Origin: Arenibacter aquaticus
Lineage (GTDB): Bacteria > Bacteroidota > Bacteroidia > Flavobacteriales > Flavobacteriaceae
Length of the DNA: 64,000 bases
Assembly (NCBI RefSeq): GCF_003957295.1
Contig: NZ_RQPJ01000002.1
Span: forward strand, 434,001-498,000
Direction: 5' to 3'
A program made the position numbers and the translations under genes. Below are positions 9,488 to 18,245 of the stretch, one piece after another. The notes under the pieces are model-generated. The model searched no databases. It saw nothing but the letters and a program-made list of their open reading frames with translations, and was not told the origin of the DNA. Each line of letters begins with the position of its first letter. The first letter of the stretch is position 1.

Positions 9488-10299
9488 CTAGCAAACAATT
9501 AAAAGAATCAACGGACTACCTTATAAGTAAGGGATTTGAAGCACCGGAAATTGGTGTGGTACTGGGCACGGGCCTTGGAAGGTTGGTGGACGACATTGAG
9601 AATCCCATTGAAGCCCATTACAACCATATTCCCTATTTTCCTTTGGCGACGGTAGAATTCCATTCCGGAAAATTAATTTATGGTCTTTTAGAGGGCAAAA
9701 AGGTTGTGGTGATGCAGGGTCGATTCCATTTTTATGAAGGGTACGACCTAATTGACGTCACCTACCCAATAAGGGTCATGCATATGTTAGGGATAAAAAA
9801 ATTATTAATATCCAATGCCGCAGGAGCCATTAACTCCAATTTTAAGAAAGGCAATATGATGCTGATTGAAGATCATATCAACCTACAAGGCGGATCACCT
9901 TTGGCATTTAAGAATGTAGGTGCTTTTGGTGACCGTTTCACCGATATGAGCGAACCCTATGACCTTGATATGCGCAGCAAACTGGAAACCATAGCCAAAA
10001 ATGAAAACATCACCCTTCAAAAAGGAGTTTATGTTTCCGTTGTAGGCCCACAACTGGAAACCAAGGCCGAATATCGCATGCTAAAAATGCTTGGGGCAGA
10101 TGCCGTTGGAATGAGTACGGTGCCCGAGGTCATCGTGGCCAACCATTTAAAACTTCCCATAGTGGCCGTATCCGTTCTAACAGACGAGTGCGACCCGGAC
10201 AACCTAAAGCCTGTAAATATTGAAGAAATTATTGAAGTAGCCGGCAAAACCGAACCGAAAATGATCAAATTATTTAGGGAATTGATCAAGATCATCTAA
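9484..10299 (+). CDS. Purine nucleoside phosphorylase (trimeric, class I)
   Basis: Phosphorolytic cleavage of purine nucleosides. The 271-residue protein has the PNP motifs GTGLG (28-32), the phosphate-binding QGRFHFYEGYD (78-88), SNAAGAIN (110-117), and GADAVGMSTVPEVIVANH (204-221). The purine-binding glutamate is E192. The position equivalent to Asn243 of mammalian PNP is D234 (SVLTDECD), a change known in engineered mammalian PNP to favour adenine nucleosides. Within an arsenosugar operon this fits removal of adenine from an arsenic-bearing 5'-deoxyadenosine intermediate (inference). It overlaps the upstream gene by 4 bases. Confidence 0.95.
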   Translation: MTSKQLKESTDYLISKGFEAPEIGVVLGTGLGRLVDDIENPIEAHYNHIPYFPLATVEFHSGKLIYGLLEGKKVVVMQGRFHFYEGYDLIDVTYPIRVMHMLGIKKLLISNAAGAINSNFKKGNMMLIEDHINLQGGSPLAFKNVGAFGDRFTDMSEPYDLDMRSKLETIAKNENITLQKGVYVSVVGPQLETKAEYRMLKMLGADAVGMSTVPEVIVANHLKLPIVAVSVLTDECDPDNLKPVNIEEIIEVAGKTEPKMIKLFRELIKII

Positions 10300-10355
10300 T
10301 TTGGGAAAACCAACAGCCCCATTGGGAATAACAGACATACATAATAAAAATAAAC

Positions 10356-11321
10356 ATGAGCTATTTAGAAGCTACCAACGAATTATATAAAAATGCAGCG
10401 CAAACACCTGATGTTGGACTTTGTTGCACCACTAACCCTATTTGGCAATTCCCCGGACTATCCATACCTAAGATAATGCAGGAGATGAACTATGGTTGTG
10501 GGAGCACTGTTTCGGCCCAAGACCTTATCAACAATCCCAAAGTGCTGTACGTAGGCGTTGGCGGCGGCATGGAATTGTTACAATTCTCCTATTTTTCCAG
10601 GCAAAAGGGAGGGGTTACCGGGGTAGATGTGGTAGATGAGATGTTAAAAGCTTCCGAAGAGAATTTTAAGATTGCCGAAAAGGAAAACCCTTGGTTTAAA
10701 AGTGATTTTATACAGCTGGTAAAAGGGGATGCCCTAAACCTCCCTATTGCAGATAACAGTATGGACGTGGCGGCCCAAAACTGCCTGTTCAATATATTCA
10801 AAGCCGAAGATCTGAAAAAAGCGGTTGGGGAAATGTACAGGGTACTTAAACCTCATGGCAAATTGGTAATGAGCGACCCCATCTGTGAACAGCCCATGAA
10901 CGCCACCTTGCGCAATGATGACCGACTAAGAGCGCTTTGCCTTAGCGGAAGTATCCCATTGCAAGACTATATAAAAGTATTGACCGATGCTGGGTTTGGA
11001 ACCATTGAAATTAGGGCCAGAAAGTCGTACCGGGTACTTTCTCCAAACCATTATCCAACAGATGAACTGATCTTTATAGAGTCTATTGAGATTGCCGCTA
11101 TCAAAGATCCAATGCCCAAGGATGGTCCGTGTATATTTACCGGTAAAACTGCTATTTATTATGGAAATGAAGAGTACTATGACGATAACAAGGGTCATGT
11201 TTTAATGCAAAACCAACCTTTGGCCGTCTGCGACAAGACCGCTTTGGCCCTACAAAAATGCAATGCCGAGATCCACATAAGCAATAGTACCTGGCACTAT
11301 AATGGGGGAGGTTGCTGTTAA
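10356..11321 (+). CDS. arsM: Arsenosugar-type arsenite methyltransferase ArsM
   Basis: SAM-dependent methyltransferase of the arsenosugar ArsM type, which methylates arsenite to mono- and dimethylated forms. The SAM-binding loop is VLYVGVGGGMELLQF (63-77), followed by a class I methyltransferase fold up to about residue 225. Candidate arsenic-binding cysteines are C23-C24, C48 and the cysteine in SDPICEQP. A C-terminal extension of about 80 residues ends in NGGGCC. It is the third gene of the operon, 56 bases after the phosphorylase. In related clusters a radical-SAM gene (arsS) usually follows; here only 60 bases separate it from a DUF547 gene. Confidence 0.9.
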   Translation: MSYLEATNELYKNAAQTPDVGLCCTTNPIWQFPGLSIPKIMQEMNYGCGSTVSAQDLINNPKVLYVGVGGGMELLQFSYFSRQKGGVTGVDVVDEMLKASEENFKIAEKENPWFKSDFIQLVKGDALNLPIADNSMDVAAQNCLFNIFKAEDLKKAVGEMYRVLKPHGKLVMSDPICEQPMNATLRNDDRLRALCLSGSIPLQDYIKVLTDAGFGTIEIRARKSYRVLSPNHYPTDELIFIESIEIAAIKDPMPKDGPCIFTGKTAIYYGNEEYYDDNKGHVLMQNQPLAVCDKTALALQKCNAEIHISNSTWHYNGGGCC

Positions 11322-11381
11322 AAGTTGAACAGGCGTAAGGTTTTCCCAACAAGGCATACTAATTAAGGGAAAAGCAATCCT

Positions 11382-12137
11382 ATGTTACGTATCATCTACT
11401 TATTGCCAGCTGTATTTCTCCTTTATTGCAATTTTGGAAACACGGCTATACGGGTATCAATTGAAAACGAACCTTCAAGTACTACGGCAACCTTGGATCA
11501 TTCCATCTGGGACAAGCTCCTTAAGAAACATGTGGACCATAATGGCAATGTAGATTACAAAAGTTTTGCCATGGATATAAAGCCTCTTGGGGAATATTTA
11601 AAATATTTAGCCCAAAACCCTCCACACCAGGCGTCTGCCAAGGCCAAAAAACTTGCCTATTATATAAACTTTTACAACGCGGCTACCGTTAAGCTAATAA
11701 TAGACCACTATCCCCTAAAAAGCATAAAGGATTTAAGAAACCCATGGGGACGAAACATTGCACAAATGGGCGACACAAAAATTTCTTTAGGTGACTTGGA
11801 GCACAAAATATTGCGTAAGATGGACGAACCACGAATTCATTTTGCCATCAATTGTGCGTCTTATTCCTGTCCAAAATTGATAAACCGTGCCTTTACCGAA
11901 AACAATACGGAAAGTCTTTTGGAGCAGGCCGCCATGGACTTTATCAATGATCCCAAAAGAAATATTCTTACGGCCGAAAAGGCCTCTTTGTCCCAAATCT
12001 TTAATTGGTACAAAAAAGACTTTACAGAAAACGGTTCCTTGGAAGACTATATCAACCAATATGCATCCCAACAACTAACCTCCAAAACAAAAATTAATTA
12101 TCTAAGTTATAATTGGGCCTTGAATGAAACCAAATAA
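11382..12137 (+). CDS. DUF547 domain-containing exported protein
   Basis: 251 residues with an N-terminal hydrophobic segment (about 3-22), probably a signal or anchor. The DUF547 domain follows (about 40-245), with KLAYYINFYNAATVKLII, IHFAINCASYSCPKL and the C-terminal NYLSYNWALN. DUF547 proteins often accompany TIGR04282/TIGR04283 arsenosugar genes but have no assigned reaction. The conserved NCAS(Y)SCP cysteines might bind metal or arsenic (speculation). Its 3' end overlaps the next gene by 14 bases, which supports co-transcription. Confidence 0.88.
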   Translation: MLRIIYLLPAVFLLYCNFGNTAIRVSIENEPSSTTATLDHSIWDKLLKKHVDHNGNVDYKSFAMDIKPLGEYLKYLAQNPPHQASAKAKKLAYYINFYNAATVKLIIDHYPLKSIKDLRNPWGRNIAQMGDTKISLGDLEHKILRKMDEPRIHFAINCASYSCPKLINRAFTENNTESLLEQAAMDFINDPKRNILTAEKASLSQIFNWYKKDFTENGSLEDYINQYASQQLTSKTKINYLSYNWALNETK

Positions 12138-12840
12138 CCACCATACCATAAGCATTATTATCCCGGTTCTTAACGAAGCTAACCATATTTCCGGCCTATT
12201 GGAACACCTACAATCAGAGGCCCAACCTAAGAACCTCAAGGAAATAATAGTGGTAGATGGAGGAAGCACAGACACTACATTGGAACTTGCCAAAACAAAA
12301 GGGGCAATAGTAACCCGCACCGAGAAAGGGCGTGCCAAGCAAATGAATACAGGGGCCAAGTTGGCAAAGGGATCGGTACTATACTTTTTACATGCGGATA
12401 CCTATCCCCCAAAAAATTATGACCAACTTATACTCCAAGCAATAAACAGCCAAATATCTGCCGGATGTTTTAGAATGAAGTTCGACACCAACAAAAGGTT
12501 TTTACACTTTTTTGCCTGGTTTAGCAGAATCAACCATAAACTTTGTAGAGGGGGTGACCAGTCGCTATTCGTTCTGAAGGAACTCTTCCATAAAACCAAT
12601 GGCTATAATGAAGATTACATCATCTATGAAGACTCTGAATTTATAGGCCGACTTTACAAAAATGCCAGGTTTAAGGTGCTGCCACAACATGTAATGACTT
12701 CTGCTAGAAAATATGAGCAAAACGGCACTATAAGGCTACAATATCATTTTGGAGTAATACACCTAAAAAACCTACTTGGTTTTGGCCCGGAGAAACTATA
12801 TCGGTATTACAAAGAAAATATTTCTTCCCAAAGCTCTTAA
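12124..12840 (+). CDS. TIGR04283 family arsenosugar biosynthesis glycosyltransferase (GT2)
   Basis: 238-residue family 2 glycosyltransferase with N-terminal SIIIPVLNEANHISGLLEHL, the nucleotide-sugar site VVDGGSTDTTLEL, the metal-binding FLHADTYPP (DxD-like), and GGDQSLFV in the acceptor region. TIGR04283 members occur with ArsM/ArsS and are thought to build the glycoside part of arsenosugars. No membrane helix is present. It is the last gene of the operon and overlaps DUF547 by 14 bases. Its stop overlaps that of the convergent amidase gene by 4 bases. Confidence 0.88.
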   Translation: MKPNNHHTISIIIPVLNEANHISGLLEHLQSEAQPKNLKEIIVVDGGSTDTTLELAKTKGAIVTRTEKGRAKQMNTGAKLAKGSVLYFLHADTYPPKNYDQLILQAINSQISAGCFRMKFDTNKRFLHFFAWFSRINHKLCRGGDQSLFVLKELFHKTNGYNEDYIIYEDSEFIGRLYKNARFKVLPQHVMTSARKYEQNGTIRLQYHFGVIHLKNLLGFGPEKLYRYYKENISSQSS

Positions 12841-13874
12841 TTACTGTTTTCAAAATCCAACAAAACCCCTTCTGAAATCCATTTGGCCAAGGCCTGTCTA
12901 TTGTCTGGCTCTAAAATACGTCGCTGATCCTTTTTGTTTTTTATGTTTCCTACCTCAATATAAGCCATGGCCGGCAAGGTGTTTTTTACCAAATACAAGC
13001 CACTTCTATCCATGAAAGTACCTTCATATTTCCGGTACGGTTGATACTTTTTGTATTTCTTGGAAAAAGTCTCATGGATACTTTCTGCCAAACGCTTTCC
13101 ATTCTTACTCTTTTCATGGTGATAAAAGAACACATCAATATTTTGGCCCCTACTACGGCTATCCACATGGGTTACGATCAAGCGTTGGTACTTGCCCTTA
13201 TTTTCCAAATACAATTTATTTACTACCTCTACCCGTTGTTTTAGCCTCTTTACCTGATTTAATGGAATTTCCTTGTTGGGCAACACTACTTCATCCCTAT
13301 CCAATTCCAGAATGCGTTGATCCCTGATCCCATCATTTAAATCGCGAACTATAATGTAGGTCTTGGCCCCGTGCGAAATAAGCTCCCTCGCCAAACGCAG
13401 GGTAATATCATATGCGTACTCGTCTTCGGCTATAATTTTCCCCTTATATTTTTCCACGGCACCAGGATCTGGTCCGCCATGCCCGGATATCAGATAGTAA
13501 ATGTTTCCCTTTAACCTTTCACTTTTCATCTCTACCGTGGCGTAATCCTTGCCAAAAATATCTTCATCCCAGGTATTGGGCAACTCTTCAATCTCCTTTT
13601 CTTTGGTCTTCACAAGGTCTAGACTATCTACGCCCACAGGAGGAATAAAGTACTCCCTTCCTTCATATAGATGCATACTATCTCTTAGGTTGTCTTTGTT
13701 AAGGTCTACAAAATGTCCATAATGTCTAATGGGATTCATCCCATTCTTTCTTAGTATGGAATATATACCATCCCCTTTTTCCGCAACAACGGTTTTTACC
13801 GAAGTTTGGGAAAAAATAGCCATGGACCACAAGCCCAGCAAAAAGAACAAATAAGACGTTTTTATATAAGACAC
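12837..13874 (-). CDS. N-acetylmuramoyl-L-alanine amidase (Amidase_3), exported
   Basis: Zinc amidase that cleaves the lactyl-amide bond between N-acetylmuramic acid and the stem peptide. The ligand motifs are present: His in LISGHGGPDPGA, Glu in IIAEDEYAYD, His in IVTHVDSRS, and the catalytic Glu near the C-terminus in MAYIEVGN. The first 25 residues form a signal peptide ending near MAIFSQ. I chose the GTG at 13874 because it starts exactly at the signal peptide and a -7-like AATATTTG lies just upstream. An ATG at 13970 would add 32 residues. The unassigned N-terminal domain (about 25-100) may bind peptidoglycan. Confidence 0.85.
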   Translation of the reverse strand: MSYIKTSYLFFLLGLWSMAIFSQTSVKTVVAEKGDGIYSILRKNGMNPIRHYGHFVDLNKDNLRDSMHLYEGREYFIPPVGVDSLDLVKTKEKEIEELPNTWDEDIFGKDYATVEMKSERLKGNIYYLISGHGGPDPGAVEKYKGKIIAEDEYAYDITLRLARELISHGAKTYIIVRDLNDGIRDQRILELDRDEVVLPNKEIPLNQVKRLKQRVEVVNKLYLENKGKYQRLIVTHVDSRSRGQNIDVFFYHHEKSKNGKRLAESIHETFSKKYKKYQPYRKYEGTFMDRSGLYLVKNTLPAMAYIEVGNIKNKKDQRRILEPDNRQALAKWISEGVLLDFENSN

Positions 13875-14092
13875 AATATCTATTTTTACACAAATATTAT
13901 CAAAAATCCTGCCCAATTCCAAAAACAACCCCAAGTTGCCATTATAGTGTCTTTCCCCATCTTGTTTCATTGAATTTTCCCTGCTACACAGACCCTTATG
14001 AGCTTCATGGTAGTCAAAATCCTGATTAAGGACTATATCTAAAAAGGCAAAGTTGATTGGTAACGAAATAAAACCGAAGGGGCGTAGAGCTC

Positions 14093-15094
14093 CTAATACG
14101 CCTTGTAATATTCCTTGATAACCTCTTGGGCAGGCTTATTCTGGGGTGTAAATCTGTTATCGTATGCACCGCCAGCCTTTTCATGATCTACAAACCACTT
14201 CCAAACAAATCCTCCTGCGAACCAATCCTCACTCCAAAATTCTTCAAAAATGGCCTTGGTGGCATTGGCTTGGGCTTCTAGGTTAACATCATCTTGGCTC
14301 CTATCTACCAACCAAGGTTTCTTGGCCGAATAATTATTGCTCCTATAACCGTATTCTGTAAACAATACCGGTCTGTCCTTGGCCTTGGAAAGCGATCTTA
14401 TTTTTTCTTTATGGGCCTGCCACCCCTCCCTTAATTGTTCTACCGTAGGTGTTTTTTCGTCGCTTAGGGGGAAGTAGGCATCTATTCCAATATAATCCAG
14501 ACTTTCCCAAAAGGGAGTTCTTCCGTATTCATCCCAATTGGCGGCATAGGTAAGCTTCCCTTGGTATATTTCCCTGATCTTTTTTATCAGCCCATGCCAA
14601 TAATCAGGTCTGTGTTTTACAAATTGTCCCAACTCCGTTCCAATACAAAATGTATCGGCCTTGGTTTCTTGGGCCAAGGTAGCGTATGCCAAAATAAATT
14701 TGGTATAGGAATTTTCCAAGGCCAGCCAATCTTCTTCAGAATTCATTTTCAGCCCCCCCGTAAAAGCACCCCGGGATATCCATATTTGGGGCTTTAACAT
14801 AACCTTTAAACCGTTCTGGTGCAAAATGTCTATATATTGTCTGGCTCCTGTCCTAGTTTCTCCAAACCATTGTCTGGAGGTGTCAAAGACTATCTCCGAA
14901 GCATTCTTATCACGGATAAACCCAAATGGCATTACAGCCGCACATTTGGCATGTACGCTCCTCACGGCATCTATATGTTCTTGGGCCACCCTATCGCGTG
15001 AAGCAACAAAACTTACCCCATTTAACTTCTCCATGGCCCTGCCACTGCAACCCAACTGCAACACAAGCAATAAAAAAAGCCCAAATACCCTCAT
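14093..15094 (-). CDS. GH113-like glycoside hydrolase lipoprotein
   Basis: 333-residue (beta/alpha)8 hydrolase. The N-terminus is a lipoprotein signal with Cys16 in LQLGC. The family pattern fits GH113 (beta-mannanase clan GH-A): the acid/base is E154 in IGTELGQF and the nucleophile E247 in FTEYGYRS, with YIGIDAYFPL between them and GGFVWKWF near the C-terminus. It is probably an outer-membrane or periplasmic enzyme acting on a beta-linked mannan or similar glycan, though the substrate cannot be read from sequence. It has no polysaccharide-utilization (SusC/D) neighbours and stands alone on the minus strand. Confidence 0.82.
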   Translation of the reverse strand: MRVFGLFLLLVLQLGCSGRAMEKLNGVSFVASRDRVAQEHIDAVRSVHAKCAAVMPFGFIRDKNASEIVFDTSRQWFGETRTGARQYIDILHQNGLKVMLKPQIWISRGAFTGGLKMNSEEDWLALENSYTKFILAYATLAQETKADTFCIGTELGQFVKHRPDYWHGLIKKIREIYQGKLTYAANWDEYGRTPFWESLDYIGIDAYFPLSDEKTPTVEQLREGWQAHKEKIRSLSKAKDRPVLFTEYGYRSNNYSAKKPWLVDRSQDDVNLEAQANATKAIFEEFWSEDWFAGGFVWKWFVDHEKAGGAYDNRFTPQNKPAQEVIKEYYKAY

Positions 15095-15260
15095 GCGATT
15101 TAATTTTAATACTAAGTTAGCTTATTTATTGATTCCATAGAAAATGAATCGGCCCACAATAGTTAGCCCAAAAAGAGTTCGGGATAATAATTTAGGGCAG
15201 AAAGCACCTCAACATTTGGTAAAGAATGACTACTACATTAAAAAGCAGGCGAGATTTCCT

Positions 15261-15268
15261 TAGCTTTG
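15261..15268 (+). promoter_or_regulatory. Flavobacterial -7 box (TAGCTTTG) for trmB
   Basis: Perfect TAnnTTTG match 19 bases before the GTG at 15288; a TTA replaces TTG at the -33 position. It would start a very short leader for trmB-lysE-MGMT. Confidence 0.5.
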
Positions 15269-15287
15269 TCAAATAATTTAATTTTTA

Positions 15288-15965
15288 GTGCCGGTGGGAA
15301 GCAAGAATAAGCTAAAAAGATTCAAGGAAAATGAAACTTTTAAAAATGTAATCCAACCCAGTAGGGAGGAAATACTTAACGGAACCTTTTCCCTAAAAGG
15401 AAAGTGGAGTACTTTTTTTGGCAACGACAACCCCATCATATTGGAATTGGGCTGTGGCAAAGGCGAATATACCATAGGAATGGCCAAGCAGGACGATTCC
15501 AAAAATTATATTGGTATAGACATCAAGGGGGCCAGATTTTGGCGCGGTGCAAAAACGGCTATCGAAGAAAACTTAGCCAATGTAGCATTTTTAAGGACCC
15601 AAATAGAACTGGTAGACCAGTTATTTGCGAATAATGAAGTTTCTGAAATTTGGATAACCTTTCCAGACCCGCAAATAAAGTATAAACGCACCAAGCACAG
15701 ACTTACCAATGAAGTTTTTCTGAAAAAATACAAGGCTATTCTAAAAAAGGAAGGGGTGGTAAATTTAAAAACCGACAGTGAATTTATGCACGGTTATACT
15801 TTGGGACTGCTGCACGGCAAGGGGCTAGAGGTTTTATATGCCAACCACGATGTTTATAAAAATGAAGGCAGTCCAAAAGAGGTCTTGGAAATTCAGACTT
15901 TTTATGAAAAGCAGTATCTTGAAAAGGGAAAGCCCATCACGTACATTAAGTTTAGAATAACCTAG
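15288..15965 (+). CDS. trmB: tRNA (guanine(46)-N7)-methyltransferase TrmB
   Basis: SAM-dependent methylation of G46 in the tRNA variable loop. The 225-residue protein has ILELGCGKGEYTIGMA (SAM loop), IGIDIKGARFWRG, ISEIWITFPDPQIKYKR-type PDP motif, and VNLKTDSE. There is no ATG start. GTG at 15288 (MPVGSKNKLK) or GTG at 15294 (MGSKNKLKRFKENE) are both possible; the second matches the N-terminus I recall for flavobacterial TrmB. Four bases separate its stop from the LysE gene, so they are likely one transcript. Confidence 0.95.
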   Translation: MPVGSKNKLKRFKENETFKNVIQPSREEILNGTFSLKGKWSTFFGNDNPIILELGCGKGEYTIGMAKQDDSKNYIGIDIKGARFWRGAKTAIEENLANVAFLRTQIELVDQLFANNEVSEIWITFPDPQIKYKRTKHRLTNEVFLKKYKAILKKEGVVNLKTDSEFMHGYTLGLLHGKGLEVLYANHDVYKNEGSPKEVLEIQTFYEKQYLEKGKPITYIKFRIT

Positions 15966-15968
15966 ACC

Positions 15969-16598
15969 ATGGAGCACTTACTCATTCTATTTTTTGCCAC
16001 ATTTTCAGCAGCTTTCATGGCCACCGTCCCTCCAGGGCTGTTGAACATGAATGCTGCCAAGATAAGTGTTGAAAAAGGTAAGACCAACGGAATTATTTTT
16101 AGCCTAGGGGTTTCTACCATGATAATCATCCAGGCCTATATTGCGGTAATGATCTCCAAATTTCTTTTTAACAATCCGGAAGTCATTGATATGCTTTTAA
16201 AAATTGCCCTTCTGGTTTTTGCTTTTTTTGCCATATACTTCTTTGTGAAAGCCAAAAGCAAAAAAATTGAACGAACCAAAATTGTAAAGGTCAGTAAAAA
16301 GAACAGTTTTTTCAAAGGGATACTATTGGCCGCCCTTAACCTGCTCACCATTCCATATTACAGTGGCTTAAATGCTATGTGGAATGCTTCTGGCTGGATA
16401 AAATTTCAATTCAGGGACATAGCAACCTTTATACTAGCTGCCGGTTGTGGTACTTTTACGGTGCTCTATCTATACACCGTATACTTCAACAAATTGGAAA
16501 CCAAAACCAATAGATTTTCAAAAAACTCCAATTACATACTTAGTGTACTAATGCTATTGTTGCTGGTTATCACTTTAATACGTATTTTTTATACTTGA
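15969..16598 (+). CDS. LysE family translocator
   Basis: 209-residue membrane protein with about six helices. The family signature FMATVPPGLLNMNAAKISVEKG lies at about 17-38 and a second repeat-like segment LLAALNLLTIPYYSGLN at about 120-136. LysE/RhtB proteins export amino acids or related small molecules; the substrate here is unknown. It starts 4 bases after trmB and its stop TGA shares one base with the next ATG (TGATG), a typical coupling arrangement. Confidence 0.88.
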   Translation: MEHLLILFFATFSAAFMATVPPGLLNMNAAKISVEKGKTNGIIFSLGVSTMIIIQAYIAVMISKFLFNNPEVIDMLLKIALLVFAFFAIYFFVKAKSKKIERTKIVKVSKKNSFFKGILLAALNLLTIPYYSGLNAMWNASGWIKFQFRDIATFILAAGCGTFTVLYLYTVYFNKLETKTNRFSKNSNYILSVLMLLLLVITLIRIFYT

Positions 16599-16930
16599 TG
16601 AAGCCCGAAAATCAGAATTTCTTTCATAAGGTATACGATGTGGCACGGCAAATACCCTACGGCAGGGTCACCTCCTACGGTGCCATTGCCAAATATTTGG
16701 GCATGGCCAGAAGTGCCAGAATGGTGGGCTGGGCCATGAACGGTTCGCACGGTATGGAAGATATTCCAGCTCATAGGGTAGTGAATCGTAAGGGGCTTTT
16801 AACTGGAAAGCATCACTTTGATGGTTCCAATCTAATGCAGCAATTGTTGGAAAGTGAAGGAATAAAAGTAGAGGACAACCAGATTATAGGTTTTGATGAC
16901 TACTTCTGGGACCCAGCAAAGGAATTATAA
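16598..16930 (+). CDS. Alkyltransferase-like protein (MGMT family, catalytic Cys missing)
   Basis: 110 residues of the MGMT/Ogt DNA-binding fold alone: FFHKVYDVARQIPYGRVTSYGAIAKYLG carries the helix-turn-helix, with the arginine finger in the SARMVGWAMN segment. The canonical PCHR(V/I) active site reads PAHRVV (A58 in place of Cys), so direct alkyl transfer is not possible. Proteins of this kind (ATLs) bind O6-alkylguanine and hand it to nucleotide excision repair. No N-terminal domain is present. The ATG at 16598 overlaps the LysE stop. Confidence 0.9.
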   Translation: MKPENQNFFHKVYDVARQIPYGRVTSYGAIAKYLGMARSARMVGWAMNGSHGMEDIPAHRVVNRKGLLTGKHHFDGSNLMQQLLESEGIKVEDNQIIGFDDYFWDPAKEL

Positions 16931-17043
16931 ATCCGTACTCCCTACAAACAGGACACTTGCCACCCTTGATCAGTAATTTTGTACCATCCAGAATACCATA
17001 TTTATTTTCAATTCCCTTCCTTCCTTATCTCGCTCCTAAGCCC

Positions 17044-17051
17044 TATCTTTG
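17044..17051 (+). promoter_or_regulatory. Flavobacterial -7 box (TATCTTTG) for the Mrp gene
   Basis: Perfect TAnnTTTG match 46 bases before the ATG at 17098. No TTG at the expected -33 spacing. Confidence 0.45.
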
Positions 17052-17097
17052 TAATTTAGAATCAGTTTTAATAATGACTGGATAAGAATGATTTAGG

Positions 17098-18243
17098 ATG
17101 AAATTAGACAAGAAAGACATATTAAAAGCACTTGAAAACATAACCGTTCCCGGAGAGGGTCAAAATATGGTTGAAAGTGGTGCTGTAAAGAATATCATGA
17201 TTTTTGGAGATGAGGTAGTGGTAGACCTTACCATTTCCAATCCAAGTTTACAGGCCCGTAAAAAAACCGAAGTAGAAATTTTAAAGATAATCCATGAGCA
17301 GGTATACAACAAGGCAAAAATTACGGTTAACGTAAAAGTAGACGCCCCGGCCAAGCCCAAGACCAAAGCCAATGAAATTAAAGGGAAACCCATTCCCGGC
17401 ATTAACAATATTATTGCTGTAGCTTCAGGAAAAGGAGGGGTAGGAAAATCTACGGTGACGGCCAACCTTGCCGTTACCTTGGCAAAGATGGGGTTTAAAG
17501 TAGGTTTATTGGATGCTGATATTTACGGTCCTTCTATGCCAATTATGTTTGATGTTGCCTTGGAAAAACCCCTGGCGGTCAACATAGAAGGAAAATCCAA
17601 AATGAAGCCTATAGAAAGTTATGGGGTAAAAATGCTTTCCATAGGATTTTTCACCCAACCCAATCAGGCGGTGATATGGCGTGGGCCTATGGCGGCCAAA
17701 GCACTTAACCAGATGATATTTGATGCCCATTGGGGGGAGTTGGACTTCTTGTTGTTAGATCTACCACCCGGCACCGGGGACATCCACCTAAGTATAATGC
17801 AGTCCTTGCCCATCACCGGAGCAGTGGTAGTGAGCACCCCACAGGAAGTTGCTTTGGCAGATGCCCGGAAAGGAGTAGCCATGTTTCAGCAAGACTCCAT
17901 AAACGTTCCTGTATTGGGAATCGTCGAAAATATGGCGTATTTTACACCGGAGGAATTACCCAACAATAAATACTACATTTTTGGAAAGGAAGGTGCCAAA
18001 CATTTATCAGAAGACCTTAAAGTGCCATTCCTAGGGCAAATACCCTTGGTACAAAGTATAAGGGAAGCCGGAGACGTAGGAAGGCCTGCGGCGCTTCAAA
18101 CAGCAACCCCAATAGAAAGTGCTTTTGAAGAACTTACAAAGAATGTGGTACAGGAAGTGGTAGGAAGAAATAAGAGCCTACCGCCAACAGAGGCTATAAA
18201 AATAACAACAATGGCAGGTTGTTCGGCTGTTAAAAAGAAATAA
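17098..18243 (+). CDS. apbC: Mrp/NBP35-type iron-sulfur carrier ATPase
   Basis: P-loop ATPase thought to carry or deliver Fe-S clusters. An N-terminal DUF59 (MIP18-like) domain occupies about residues 3-82. The deviant Walker A GKGGVGKST lies at 111-119, preceded by IIAVAS. LLDADIYGPSMP and LLDLPPGTGD follow. The CxxC normally found after the ENM motif is absent: the text reads VENMAYFTPEELPNNKYYIFG. The only cysteine near the C-terminus is in TTMAGCSAV. The NifU gene follows after 2 bases, which supports an Fe-S assembly role. Confidence 0.93.
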   Translation: MKLDKKDILKALENITVPGEGQNMVESGAVKNIMIFGDEVVVDLTISNPSLQARKKTEVEILKIIHEQVYNKAKITVNVKVDAPAKPKTKANEIKGKPIPGINNIIAVASGKGGVGKSTVTANLAVTLAKMGFKVGLLDADIYGPSMPIMFDVALEKPLAVNIEGKSKMKPIESYGVKMLSIGFFTQPNQAVIWRGPMAAKALNQMIFDAHWGELDFLLLDLPPGTGDIHLSIMQSLPITGAVVVSTPQEVALADARKGVAMFQQDSINVPVLGIVENMAYFTPEELPNNKYYIFGKEGAKHLSEDLKVPFLGQIPLVQSIREAGDVGRPAALQTATPIESAFEELTKNVVQEVVGRNKSLPPTEAIKITTMAGCSAVKKK

Positions 18244-18245
18244 CT

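Noticed and set aside
10356-11321. Selenoprotein or internal-stop version of ArsS hidden near arsM
   Set aside because: The flanking gaps (56 and 60 bases) are too short and no CxxxCxxC radical-SAM motif appears in any frame of the operon.
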